NCBI GenBank assembly: GCA_026260175.1 | Contig: JAKCWW010001759.1 | Location: 1 to 64,000, forward strand | Source: Reticulitermes lucifugus | Lineage: Eukaryota > Arthropoda > Insecta > Blattodea > Rhinotermitidae | Direction: 5' to 3' | Length of the DNA stretch: 64,000 nt | Part shown: positions 21,578 to 33,141 of the stretch, one piece after another | Layout: every line of letters begins with the position of its first letter | Numbering within the stretch: the stretch's first letter is position 1 | Program-made: the position numbers and the translations under genes | Notes under the pieces: generated by a model | Database searches by the model: none | Seen by the model: the letters and a program-made list of their open reading frames with translations, nothing else | Told to the model about the DNA's origin: nothing

Positions 21578-23845
21578 CGAATAAGAAGAGAGCCTTTTGT
21601 ATTATTTCGTCCACAGTCTTAGTAGGGGTTTTCCCTTCCACGAGTACTAACTACGCATTTTCCGGTCTCCTGTTAACGTTTCTAACCAGAATATACAGGC
21701 AGCAGATTCCTCCGATAAGGTCTAATTGTATCTACCAGACTACGCAGCATTACGTCCCAGAAGAGAGTATCCTAAATAGATTTTAAATCCACTGGATATA
21801 ATGAAAGGTTTTTGTGTGTCTAATTGTCTATGGCAGCCATAAACTCATCACAAAATAGGTAGGAGCTTGAAATTTTGGCAGCAATTTCACGTTGATTATA
21901 CGATACGCCGTACCAAATGTAACTAAAATCGGTCCACGGAAAAGGGGTCGGGCCACGATATTGCTGTTCCATGGAATACTTGGTTAAAATTTGAGTTAGG
22001 CAAAGTAAGTGCAGGTGTACTTCATTTGCAAAGTCTCGCTCTAACGCATAAAATAAAGCAACCGAAACACGATAATATTTACCGTCAAGATCTAAAAATA
22101 CAAAAATGATTACTGAAGGATTAGTTCGAGTTAAACTTTATTTCTTTTGGTCCCTTATAACAGATATTTTAAAGTAGATTACATGAAACTGAAGTGCATG
22201 AGGATGAAGAACTGAAAGTTCAAAAATAATAACTCAAAAAATGAATTTGTGCTTTTTGAAAGACCTCGTTTTTGCAAATATCAAGGTACTTTATTATGTA
22301 TGCACATATATTATATCTTTACACCCAGCAGTAGTTTCACACAGTTTACGGCTCTGTGTCCAAAACTGTACCATCTGACAGAAAAAGGTGTAACTGAGTT
22401 GACTGTTTTAGTGGAGAAAGAAGGAAACGCGATAAACATATGAAAGAGTTAGGCATGGAAGATGTGATATGAAGGATCATGACATGAAACTGGTAGCGGA
22501 AATTTCAGTTGAATTTGGACGGGAATTTCCACTAGCAATCTACGAGATATGTAGAGAAGACTGTGCTGAATTTATCGGGCTCTGGATAATGTATTGGCGC
22601 GCTTTTATAAACACGGTAATGGCCTTTTGATTTGTATACAATGCTGGGATTTTCGACCAGCTGAACTACTCTAGCTTTTTTCAGGCAATACTGTTATTTT
22701 GGGATTGTACATTGGTTTCAGCTTTGTCAGGACAGGTATTTGATAACAGGGAGAGGAACTTTCGAATTTCACTAAAACACCTAATTTCCTTACGTTCTTA
22801 ATAATTATCAACCTTTTAACGAACATCCTGTACGAGTGAGTTATAGGAGATGCTGCTGTATTCACATCAATCCCCCCCGTTTTCACGCTTCCATTCATTT
22901 TGGAATAAAATGAAATGTTTGACAGGACAATGAGTCTTTGAACCTGTTCTTTTGTTCGTTTTAATTCACGGTTCATTGACAGATGGCACTCAGTGAAACA
23001 ATGGAGAAGACTTTCGTCTCGTTACAAATTTCTGTTCGCCCGGTCAGGCATCTTTCTTCCTGCTATTGCCATGGCAACACGTGCAAGGCTAATCATTTCT
23101 TACAGAAATGTAACAAGCATTAGACACTCTCACCAAATATTAGCCTGTTACAATAAATTGTAGTTTAACATCCATGTAGAACTGCATTTTACTTTGTTTT
23201 GGCGCTACTTTATTACGAATAGTTTAATTTACGTCATGACTTTCGCGTAAAATACTTCAAACCATTCATTCTAGTAGTGCATGTACTTGTGTACCGCAAC
23301 ACTTTTAACGGTATAAATCCAAAATGCTATTAATTATTATTACAAAAATTAATTTGCGCGTTTGCAATATTATATTTTTTATTTTCATAAAAGATTACGA
23401 ATTAAGCTTGCGTATCTTTCGGAGTTCTGTCACCATACACGTGTTTATTACGATTTATTAGAAGACACTAATAAACCCTCCCTTAGAAGTTTCCAGAGCT
23501 GCCTTCTTGATACAGTTGATGAGTTGATGAGAGAAACTTACTACAGGCATATAACATGTGTTGATTTTGTTTCATAATGTCTTGGTATTTACATCCAACT
23601 TAAAGAAAGTAGGGGAATTGCTTTCTATAAAAGTGTTAGGTAAAATTATATTTGAATATTCGTTTAGCTCATGGCTGTGAAGCTTGCCGTATTCTGGGAT
23701 TCGACGTTGCGTTGTCTAGTCGAAGTATGCCGACATTTTGGAGGAACGTACTATCTCCATCCTGAGGGTAGAAATATACTCTGGGTGAACGTTACCAGAG
23801 TTTTGGACGAACGTTCTACCTAAACTGTTAGGGTAGAGTACTCAG
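21578..23845. other. Mostly unassigned spacer
   Basis: Near 21730-21770, ACGCAGCATTACGTCCCAGA resembles the 3' flank of hammerhead-type repeats (compare 33580 and 49510), so an eroded copy may lie at 21600-21770. Near 22830, ACGAACATCCTGTACG resembles a mariner terminus, also seen at 61743, without a found partner. Otherwise nothing is recognised. Confidence 0.4.
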
Positions 23846-23849
23846 AATG

Positions 23850-23935
23850 AAACCTTTCTACCCTAAAGATGGAGAAAATATGTCTTCCGAAACGTCGGTA
23901 AATTTCTGCAAATCTACGAAGTCATATCCCATAAG
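23850..23935 (+). repeat. Hammerhead-type repeat
   Basis: TACC (23859-23862), CTAAAGA, T, GGAG...CTTCC as stem II, GAA, self-complementary ACGT, C, then GGTA (23897-23900). TACC and GGTA form a 4-bp helix I on either side of the core. The core differs from CTGAAGA at one base. The 3' flank reads AATTTCTGCAAATCTACG, then TCATATCCCATAAGAC, like the copy at 53285. Confidence 0.7.
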
Positions 23936-26115
23936 ACAGTAATCGTTTTTCCCACATACTGTCGGATTAACCTCACTCCGTATTCTACCCTTTGAAGAAG
24001 AAACTATCCGAGAGTGATGAAATTATATGAAAGTAAAAACATTTAATGTCGGATGTCTTTATACGGTTTCGCCGTATCTGATAGCTTCATATGGACTAAG
24101 TCAAGGAAAATTTGATGGGTTGAGCACGTAACTTGCATGCTGTAAGAAATGAGTAAACGGTTTTGGAAGTTTTATTGTATATGTCTGCTTGTAACATCAG
24201 TCTTTGAATTGAAGAGTCACAATAAAATTTATCTTGGACAAATAAATGTTTGTAAACGGTTGAACCTGTTTCTGTAACATCACCTATATTTCCTGTATAA
24301 AATTTGACGTTTTCACTGTGGTAAAAATTTACATTATGACCTTCTGGGTCTTCTGTAGTCTGGTAAGTGAGGATCAGCGTTTCGTGGAAACCTACTGACT
24401 TTCTCGAGTACGTTTCTCCCGAAATTTGGTAACCATCCATCAGAATATGCGGTGTTGTGGCCGTAGTATGTTCGAAATTTTATTGATACAACAAATAGTG
24501 TAGTACATGTACTCAGTAAGATATTACGATGGCAAGTTTTACTTACCAATGCATTGAACGTTTCCTTCAAAAGCCACGCAGTTTTGTTAAGTGGTACGGT
24601 GTGAAATTTTGCATTAAAATAAGTATCATATTTTTTTGGAATAATTCAGATATCGCAGTATGACTAATGCTTTCTGAATAGGTAGTAGATTCTTTCATTA
24701 CACAGTTTTAAGCATTTCTTCTAATTTTCTGTGCAAAGAAAAGCAACCAAGAAATTGCCAATAATGTTCTTGATCATTGATTCTTCATCGGGTTTTACGG
24801 GGATTAAGATAAGGAAAAGGACAGAAATTAGAAGAAGGAGAAAGTCAGGAGTTTTTGAGAACGTATTTATTTCGTCTTTCCTGTGAGCCGCATATAGTCC
24901 TTTTCTTCGAGGATACTTTTCTCATTTCTCCCCTCCTTTTGATTCTTTTGATGTCAAGAGATTGGAAACATTTTTTGGTCAAACGATTTGTTCATGTAAT
25001 GCCATGGGCTATTTCCTCACCCCCTCAGTTTGAAATGTCCCCATTATAACGATTTCAACCCTCTCCGTGCAAGCTTACAACATACAGTACAAAGCAAACT
25101 TTTCTCTCAGAATCTCAAAGGTTCAGACAATCGTAATAAGGAGTACATTCACGTCCAAATGAAAGTGAAGAGATTCTTACAACAGCAGGAATCACCTTCA
25201 GGTGGATTTCTTTTTAAGGAGTTTGTTTTAAAGCGATGCTGTTATTTCCAGGAAACTTTAATCTGTTTTCTTTGAACTTCTTCCTTTTTCATTAATTGTG
25301 TTGTGCTCTTCATCATTAGGTTCCAGGCAATCGCCAGCAAGTAGATAACACCTGTGCTCTTCTCTATCACGTGAGTCGGCACAGCGCAGTCAGCATAGGG
25401 ACTAGGTTACGACCTGGACGACAGAAGAGGGGTTAGATTTGTGGGAAGGAGAAGAGGTTTTCCTCTTCCCCACAGTACTCAGAACGACTCTTGTGTTTGG
25501 CTGTCTGTGCAATAATTACCTGGCGCGGTTTTACCGTAGATAATGCAGCCGGGGCTTGTGGCTGGCTACTCATCTCCACCAAAATATAATTTCAAGGACT
25601 GGATAAATACCTCCACTAAAAATTACATTTTCAAAGTGTGCTGCTTAATTAGGCGCAAGTATAACTATCTGTTTTGTATAACACGCTAGTAAACCGCAAA
25701 TAAACATCCATAGAACTCCGCGTTCTGTGGCACTAATATATCCGTGATAACTAGGTCATTAACACTTTGTACTGCCTGACATAAATTCAGTCACCCTCCA
25801 ATTCGCCAACTCAGTGCTTGTAGGTTCCTTATGATTCTGAGGATAAGCAGCAGAACCTTCACTTAAATTCTTTAGCTATCGATTATGCAAAGGTTTTCTT
25901 TGAGACAATCGAGGGGATACTTATATTCGACTATGCCCGACTTTTCTTTTTTTTTCAGAACGACACAAATTTTCGAAAGCTGGTTCTCCTCTCGTCGTCA
26001 CGTAAAAGTACGAAATTATGGAATATAATCTGGGATCTCTATTCGAGGATAGATATTAACTCCACTTAGTAGAACCAGAGCAGTGGGTTTCATGGTTTTT
26101 GTATTTTTCCTGATG
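23936..26115. other. Unassigned spacer
   Basis: Overlapping minus-strand frames at 24096-24440 (114 codons) and 24334-24570 are open but unrecognised. No transposon ends or tRNA-like heads seen. Confidence 0.35.
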
Positions 26116-26162
26116 ACAAGACCAGAGCCAGGTTTCGAAACTTTGTGTGCTTTCACAGAAAA
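26116..26162 (+). repeat. Hammerhead-like motif, isolated
   Basis: CTGATGA, then AAGACC/GGTTT(C) as stem II, then GAAAC. The 5' and 3' flanks do not form a convincing helix I and no self-complementary helix III follows. The CTGATGACA start resembles the plus-strand motif at 55783. Confidence 0.4.
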
Positions 26163-26734
26163 CGAGAAGATACAAGAAGTCATATACATGGCACGTGAAT
26201 AAGCGTTGAATGACATGGCCCAGGCCTTGCAAGTAATCGCACTGCATTGTTCAACTAAAGCATTTTGCCTCTGGAGAGAGAATGTACAGAGGATTCTTGT
26301 ATTAACTGACGTTGACTATTCACGCTGGAATGAAGTGAATTCCATAACGTTGTAATAATTCTAGACATTCACGTATCATTTACACTACCGAGTGGAAGGG
26401 TAGGGACTGCAACACCCACAACAAGTATTTGAACTAACTAATTAATTCCTTGGGCTGTTGATTGTTATGCAGCTGCTCTTATAGTTCACTGAAATGTTGA
26501 CACGTGGCTGTAGGCAGCTACTGGGGAAGTTCGTGAGAGCATATCATATATTTGAAACACGGAAATACGTATTATTTACGTATATTAATATGAAAAACGT
26601 AAATGCTGTTATTATCTTTTCAATATAAAACATTTTACTCTTTTGTTACGGAAACCTACGGCAGGTGACGGTTATTGCTAAAATACATCTCTCATTAGAA
26701 AGCAATCTAAATGTACTCATGATTGCGTCTTCAT
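26163..26734. other. Unassigned spacer
   Basis: No element or gene recognised. Confidence 0.4.
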
Positions 26735-27010
26735 CCTTTACTAACTCCATGGACCAAAGTCCTTCTTGGGAAGCTAATAGCTCCCCAGATCTTCAATAAT
26801 TTATCTCAATTTTATGGAAGACAGAGGTTTACTAATCTTTTCGCCTTGAGCCACATGTATCCAGTCCACATAGTCCCGTCCTATTTCTTCAAGATCGAGT
26901 TTACATTATCCTCACATCTACGCCTAGGTCTTCGAAACGGCCTCGTATGTTCAGGTTTTCCAACACAGATTATCTAAGCATCTATCTTCTCTCCCACGAG
27001 TGCAATGTAG
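26735..27010 (-). pseudogene. LINE reverse-transcriptase ORF, 3' tail fragment
   Basis: The minus strand, across frames, gives an R-R-x-C-E-D-N-V-N block (family R-R-W-E-D-N-I), then D-G-T-M-W-T-G-Y-M-W-L-K, and ends in I-W-G-A-I-S-F-P-R-R-T-L-V-H-G-V-S, the tail also seen in related LINEs. It is truncated at the 5' side and degenerate. Confidence 0.65.
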
Positions 27011-27099
27011 CTTCAACTGTTGACGATTTTAGCTACAATGCCTGATAAAAATGAATCCGCACTGATACTATAAACTTAACAATTCTGCATGTAACTTGA

Positions 27100-27545
27100 T
27101 GACACATTAATCCCCCTCGAAGTAGGCCCCTTCTACTTGGATGCTCTGGTTCCAGCGGTTCTTCTACTACTGGCGGCACCACTTATACTCTGTTATGGAT
27201 GTCTCTAAAAATAGCTGCATAAGGGTTATGTTTGGTCGTTGTCACTTCTTCAAATCCCTTACTTTTTAAGGTGTTCTTACTTCGTGGAAAGACGAAAAAG
27301 TCATATGGGTCCATGTAGTACGGTGTTTGGCGCACCCGCGGAATATAATGTTTAGCTAAATAGTTCTGCAAAATTTGGGCTAAGTGTGCCGGTGTGGTGT
27401 CGTGATGAACTTACCACGCACCACGCTGACATTTTCTTGGTCGTGTACGGTCAACTGCATCAGTCGTAGTACGAGTACTTCCAAATAAACACACCGGTTT
27501 AGAGTTCGGTCTTGTGCAGCGTATTCATGGTGCACAGTACCTTCC
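27100..27545 (-). pseudogene. mariner-type transposase, C-terminal half
   Basis: The minus strand gives GTVHHEYAAQDRTLNRCVYL, later VHHDTTPAH (second catalytic Asp), LQNYLAKHYIPRV, PYYMDPYDFFVFPRSK (third catalytic Asp in the P-x-D-F-F-x-F-P form), KGFEEV and a terminal W-N-Q-S-I-Q-V-E-G-A-Y-F-E-G-D before TAA near 27100. Order and spacing fit a DD34D mariner. The first Asp region reads L-F-S-E-G and appears to lack the Asp. Frameshifts, for example before VHHD, inactivate it. The N-terminal helix-turn-helix and the terminal repeats were not found. Confidence 0.9.
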
Positions 27546-27948
27546 GAAAACAGTCCGGATATTTTAACGTTATTTATTCCGTGCAGTGAGATATAATTCA
27601 TTTTAAAAGACCAACACGTTGCACATACAAAGGCATATGCATGATATAAGTTCACTCCTGTACGTTTCGGCGGCATCAGTAGCAAGTTAGCCCCGGCATC
27701 GCACACCAAAACACAGCATAACACAGGGTCAAGATCCATAACGGATCGTATACGGTAGATGTTCACCTGCTTTACCTTTCCGAAACTGTTAATTTTGCCC
27801 GAACAGTATATTTCCTACGAGTCTCACAACAAATAGTGTTTATTTCCTTAAGTATCATTAGCCGTTTGGTTTTTGTACAGGAGACTGAGTGTTTAGTGTG
27901 AGATGGGAAATGAAATGTTATGTGCTGGTTTCATTAATTTTAGTTTTC
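27546..27948. other. Unassigned spacer upstream of mariner remnant
   Basis: May contain eroded N-terminal mariner sequence, but no motif is recognisable. Confidence 0.3.
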
Positions 27949-28200
27949 AGGCCGTGCTTTGACTCAGGCGGTTGGTAACCGGCCTCTGATCACGGAGGCC
28001 CGAGTTCGAACCCGATTTGTGGTGGACAGATTGTGTCTAGGACATGTTTGCCTCCCAATAATTCGGACTTTCTCTGCCAGAATTTTCCACCAATGCTTCA
28101 TACTCGTATTCACTTTAATACTACGCTTCTCGGAAGCACTGTCGGGCAAAGTCTCAAAACCTTCAAACAAAGCAGTGTTCTTTTGAATACCGGGGAGCAT
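27949..28200 (+). repeat. tRNA-derived SINE, GGCCGTG-type
   Basis: Head GGCCGTGCTTTGACTCAGGC, then ACGGAGGCCCGAGTTCG, AACCCGATTTGTGG and TGGACAGATTG. The B box GAGTTCGAACCC is well conserved. The body matches the SINEs at 3372-3850 and 37688-38291. The 3' limit is approximate. Confidence 0.8.
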
Positions 28201-28800
28201 ATGACGGAAACGTACTTATCAGTTTTTAAAGTTCAAGTGGTTAAATGGTTTTGTGTACGAGCTTCAGGTTAATACGTGTAATTTGGTGCCATAACCCCTT
28301 TTCACAAATGCTTCCCGAATTGTTTGTAATTATCTGACCTATCTTATTTAGCAATGGACCTATATAATATCAACAGTTTATGCAGCTTTCGAAAAGGGAA
28401 CAGTGAAAGTCAGATAAATATGTGGATAAATGTATAAAGAGTGAAGGGCAAAAAATAGAAAGAAATAAGTAGGAAGAATGTGGATATAAGGAACGAAACA
28501 AGAATATAAGGATGGATTGAACAATTCCTGTGAGTGGCTTATGTTTTGGGAGCCTATTGGTGTTATATTTCGTGCCTGTAGATGGCTTTATAAGTCACAA
28601 GGACAGAATTCACATACAAAACTGTTTTTATTGCTGTGTACGTTATATATTGACATAATCTAAATGATCTTCCTATTGTGACTGTCTTTCTTGTGCTCAA
28701 TGAAAGAAGGGAACAAGTTACATCTGCATGGTCTTAAGGTTTACATTTAAAAGCACTAAGAAATTTGCTGTAACTTTAGTGTCAATATTAATGATAAGTG
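28201..28800. other. Unassigned AT-rich spacer
   Basis: No element or gene recognised. Confidence 0.4.
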
Positions 28801-28812
28801 TTGTCTATCGTA

Positions 28813-28984
28813 GATGAGATCTGCGCTCTTCTGGAATATTACGCAGCGTAGAGTGTTAATTCTGTACAGACGTTTCGGGACAACCTATCGGTCCCATACT
28901 CAAGGGTTAAGAAGTCCCTTGATCCTTATATTTCAGAAGAGCGCAGATCTCATCTACATCGTGGCGGAAGCCTGAAATCACGCA
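28813..28984 (-). mobile_element. Hammerhead-type repeat with 12-bp target duplication
   Basis: A perfect 12-bp direct repeat TTGTCTATCGTA at 28801-28812 and 28985-28996 brackets a 172-bp insertion. Inside, GATGAGATCTGCGCTCTTC and its inverse (GAAGAGCGCAGATCTCATC) form near-terminal arms. The minus strand carries ACC, CTTGAGTATGGGAC, loop, GTCCC, GAAACGTC. Stem II and the GAAAC word are intact, while CTGANGA is mutated. Same subfamily as 19495-19650. Confidence 0.8.
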
Positions 28985-29284
28985 TTGTCTATCGTAATTT
29001 ACTGTGGCTCGCTTCCACCATACCAGTCCTTAGTTTGGAGGAAGTTTAAATGTAATTTTATTATTTTTATCAAATACAAAATTGGCACACGCAGTAGAGA
29101 TACTACGAAATATGTAACCTGTATTTTAAATATGTTTTGATATTATTTATTTGCAGTTTATGAACATGCCTTCCTTAATGCGCCTGTGTGTCATCATAGC
29201 TTATCCCTCTTTATTTTCCAGGACAAATTTCAAAGATAAAATTGCAATATTCTGATATGTGAAGGCTTGTAATTCGGTATGTTT

Positions 29285-29360
29285 GACTATTTTCCCTCAT
29301 AATGGAGACAGTAAATTCCTCCGAAATGTTGGTGTATATACTACACGGCATTACATTTCA
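29285..29360 (+). repeat. Hammerhead-type repeat, degenerate
   Basis: ATAATGGAGACAG, TTCCTCCGAAATGTTGG, then TACACGGCATTACATTTCAG, are the same ordered words as in the copies at 23850 and 53285, with the CTGAAGA core eroded. No catalytic potential expected. Confidence 0.45.
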
Positions 29361-29739
29361 GGATACATTTACCTTAATTTGACTGCTTGAGAACCTCAGC
29401 TATTACACATTAAAATCAATCTGTCATCTTTTCTTAGAAATAACAGGCGTGAAGACATTAAATGGATTTGACTAAGTCCGAACAAATTAGAGTAACAGTT
29501 TTAAACATGGCGATGCATTTTATACTTATTCTTCTTCCATAAAATGAGTGGATTTTTTTTATCCAATTCATACCCGTGAAATGTTCGGCGATTCGTCTCT
29601 GTCTTGACGTTAGGAATGTTACCATCTGGATAAGTGGTAGACAGGGGAGGAGGTGTTGGTCAAGGATAGCCGCTATGTATGTACGTGCAGAGCCAAGGAG
29701 AAACTTCACTTCATATTCACCGTGCATCTTTTTATAATT

Positions 29740-29881
29740 GAATTATTTGTACCAACAAATGCACTAANNNNNNNNNNNNNNNNNNNNNNNNNNNNNNNNN
29801 NNNNNNNNNNNNNNNNNATCCTTATAATAAAGAAAACAGTGAAAAAACTGCCTTAGTGCATTTGTTGGTACAAATAATTCC
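29740..29881. repeat. Palindromic repeat arms flanking a gap
   Basis: GAATTATTTGTACC followed by AACAAATGCACTAA (29740-29767) has its exact inverse on the other side of the gap at 29854-29881, making 28-bp perfect arms. The AACAAATGCACT word also terminates the hammerhead element at 47562 and, in variant form, those at 12721 and 41755, so the gap most likely lies inside such an element. Confidence 0.75.
29768..29817. other. Assembly gap (50 N)
   Basis: A run of 50 undetermined bases. The round number suggests a placeholder of unknown true length. The open frame that appears to read through it is an artefact. Confidence 0.95.
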
Positions 29882-29939
29882 AAGGAGAAAGTTGGAAGTG
29901 ATTATAAAAATTTGTCATAAAGTAATATATCGTGAGAAT

Positions 29940-30310
29940 TGTGGTTGGAACTGGCTCAGGATCGTGTCTAGTAGCGAGCTTTGGTACTAACGATATTAAA
30001 CCTTCAGGTTCAGCTGCTAGAGATTTAGTCAGCCACTTCATGAACTAGATAATTATTGATTAAATAACTTGGCTCTTTATGAAATAGGTTGTGGACAGGG
30101 GAAGTGGATGGAACTGCCTCAAGATCGTGTCCAGGCATGGGGTTTGGTATTTTCAGTGTTAAACGTTCCATTCTTGATACTTTAGAGATAGTTAATTAAT
30201 AAAATGTATCTTAGGGAAGCTGGTTGTGAGACTGGGTTGTGGATGGAAGTAGCGGAGGACTTGTTCAGTGGTGGGGTTTGGTGTTGGCGGTGGTGTTTAT
30301 TGAACTACAT
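29940..30310 (+). repeat. LINE-tail repeat, three tandem units
   Basis: Three units, anchored near 29950, 30111 and 30246, each encode a version of W-M-E-L-A-Q-D-R-V-Q-W-R-A-L-V-L-x-V-L-N-L. Unit 1 gives WLELAQDRV with two stops, then RALVLTILNLQV. Unit 2 gives WMELPQDRVQAWGLVFSVLN. Unit 3 starts WMEVAEDL and shifts frame. Unit spacing is about 161 and 135 bp. This is the C-terminal tail of a LINE ORF, reiterated in tandem. Related pairs are at 48840-49110. Confidence 0.7.
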
Positions 30311-30319
30311 TTGAAGGAC

Positions 30320-31865
30320 GGTTTTTGTATTGTACAGTAAAGCTTCAACATTGTTTTGTCTAGAATATATCTATATAGAACAAAGTTGTCTCTTGCACGC
30401 CATAAAGTCATATAGGTAACAAAGTACAGTTCCACGCATTTTAATGCTTAGCACTAGATGCTTTTGCCTGGTCAACTTGACGCCGCCGTCTCTGTACCTC
30501 CGTCTCATTTAATAGAGACTGGGTGGGTGTTTCTGTCTCTAGGTAACTCCATTTGGCAGAGCTCTTTCATAAGTGTTAATCGCTCACAGGGTAAAGAAAT
30601 TTCTTGTATTTTATATAGACCAAATCTTCCGTGACGCATCCACAGGAGCACCCCCCTGCAACTCCTCACATCCATTTACCCCACATCTAGCCTTCCGAGA
30701 GCTTGACGCTATTTTCTTTCTGTTGCTAAGTTTGTGCCAAATATTCATCCACGGTCGAAAGTTCTTTGCTATTTTTTGCGCTGTGCCCAATGTCCCAAGC
30801 TGGATGATGATTCATTATCATTTACCTAGAACTGCATTCTCGATATACATAGTCGCTGCTTCTGTATGTATTTGGAGGCTGTCTCTAGTTATTTGATTTA
30901 TGGTTTATTTCATGATCTGTCAGTTGCTCGGAGTAGATAGTCAAATGTTAGTGAATAAAAGTTAGAAAGCCTATTGAAGGAAGTGGTAGTGGCCTTATTG
31001 TCATTTGCTTGAAAGTTTGAGAAAAGCCAAAAACTTCTGCCAGAATAAACTACCTCAGATTTTGAAGCCGTACCTTTCGGAATATGAAGCCTATTTGTCC
31101 AGCTCTAACCTGAGGCACACGTCAAAATGCCAACAGTCAGTTTTCATTCCACTCGTAACCCGTCCTTCTCGTTAAAATTTCGGCAGTCCTTTGTTATATT
31201 GATCCTTGATCCGATACTCTGACATAGTTATCATTCGTGCCAACAGATGGCTTGTATCGACATAAAGTATAACAGACGACCTTCTTGTAAGCTACCGGTA
31301 ATGTTTCACATTGCCAGCGACTGAAGATTTATGCGTTTAAATTAATGTAAATTATAATAATTTTATGTAGGATGGAAAGGCGCCTTTACCTATATATATA
31401 TATTTTGATTTGTTCCAGGTGGGACAATTCAGTCAGTAAAGTGGTTGGTTTCGAGTTCATTACACTCCATGAAATTTCATGTTCATTTTCATGAGCTGTG
31501 TGTCCAGAACGGTACTATGGCCCACACAATCCACTATCCAGTTGTCGAAGATGTAAAGCAACTTTAAGTCAAATTGGTCAGGTTTAAAGTTGCGTGTAAG
31601 AATGTTATTTCCCTTCCCTTCTAGCATAGTGCTGACTTCAATGTACACCGTTGGCATTTCTAGGCGCGTGACATATGGTTACACTCATCATTTAAGGGTG
31701 GCTGTAAGTGAAATTCTGAAGAGAATATTGACATGTAAGTTGGGAACACCATTAAAATGGAGAACATGACATAGGGAGATTTTAAATGTGCCAATAAGAA
31801 ATTATTTGTGGAAAATTTGGCACGGGTCTACAGGAGAAGAGAAATTCCTAAACATGTATTTCAAA
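30320..31865. other. Unassigned spacer
   Basis: A 107-codon plus frame (30573-30896) is open but unrecognised. Near 31410, CAATTCAGTCAGTAAAGTGG followed by TTTCGAGTTCATT could be a weak tRNA-like SINE head. Confidence 0.35.
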
Positions 31866-31869
31866 ATTG

Positions 31870-31984
31870 GTAAAATCAATATTAGTCTCAACACAACTAA
31901 CTTTGTTAGAAAATAGAGTCTATCTACCTTTCAGATAGACTTTATTGTCTAATATATTTGTGTTGAGACTGATATTGATTTTAC
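31870..31984. repeat. Short palindromic element with two nested stems
   Basis: Arms 31870-31896 and 31958-31984 are 27 bp with one mismatch (GTAAAATCAATATTAGTCTC and its inverse). A second stem inside pairs AGTCTATCT with AGATAGACT. The total is 115 bp. No flanking duplication is clear and no hammerhead core is present. Confidence 0.8.
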
Positions 31985-32366
31985 ATATTCGTATCATTGA
32001 CACACAAGGGGACGTCACACTGACAATGGTATGTGAAAAGCTTAAGGGGAAGAACTCATTTGCGAGTACAGGTTGATTGGCATGATAATATTAAAAGGAT
32101 CTGAACGAAATGAGGTGTGGGTATACGGACTGAATATAATTCGTGAATATTAGGGTCGAATGGCTGGCATCTATGAACACGGCTATCCAGTTTCGGGCTT
32201 CATGAAAGACAAGAAGTTCTTTGACCAGCTGAACGACTCTTAGCGTATCAAGAATTATTCTGCTGCATGTAATGACGTACATAAGATTTTTGTAGACTGT
32301 CGTGTTAAATCTGGCCGTATGCTTAGTTACACCTTAGGTAAAAGATAATGTAAGGGAATCTGCAGG

Positions 32367-33141
32367 TATATTAAGGGCCTGTAATGAGGACTGTCGCCGG
32401 TAGGTGGTGTTGAGCGCGTGCCGTAAGTAGCTACCCTGTGAAGTCTGCCCTTCCATTCTGAGCCGCGACTTGGTCGCTGGCGGTTGCAAGGGGAGAGTTC
32501 AGCGCGCGGGTGCAGAGATATTGACTGCGAAGTCGACCGACACAACGATGCTTCATATCATATCCGTAATGACCACTAAAATTTGAATATCAAATCAAGA
32601 TGTTACGCGAGGTACGTCATAATCATCTGTCTGCTAACACAAACGTTTTGTGGGGTAAAGTGAAAGGGCAAAGCATCAAGGACGCGTAACGTCGTCATCT
32701 CGCGTGGAAAGGGCCCGTTTTGGTTCGTATTATCGCGCTGTGTTTAACATAATTGTTGATTACAATACCACAGTTAGACTGAGTGCTGACACAGCCTAGT
32801 TCATGCGTGACAGTAACAATTGGCACTTGCGTTGCGTGATTTTGTATGAAGTTGTTAATGTTACGACCCTTTTTCCCGTGATATCTTTACTCTTTTAAAC
32901 ACAAAAGTTGTGACCGCTGCAGTAAACTTGAGTGCGAAGTGACGAAATTAATGAGTCAAATGTAAGCTGACTTCGAGTGCGTGTTAAAATAAATTATTCA
33001 AAATAATGTATTTTTCATGGCATATTTTATACTTGTCTGAGTTACTACTCCATTGAATGTACTGCTCACAATGGGGTGCTACTTCCCGCAGCAAGTCACT
33101 AAGATTGAAGTGTCGTGTTGAAACTTCAAGACCAAGTAAGA
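32367..33141 (+). promoter_or_regulatory. Candidate promoter and 5' untranslated region
   Basis: Upstream of the coding exon at 33142, 32385-32560 is clearly GC- and CpG-richer than its surroundings. TATATTAA at 32367 could be a TATA element about 30 bp before the GACTGTCG segment. CCGTAAGTA near 32420 could be a donor for a non-coding first exon, with CCACAG near 32771 or GCTGCAG near 32922 as possible acceptors. Position and composition fit a promoter, but no single element is decisive. Confidence 0.3.

Noticed and set aside
29653-29856. Open frame spanning the gap
   Set aside because: Runs through undetermined bases and is an artefact.
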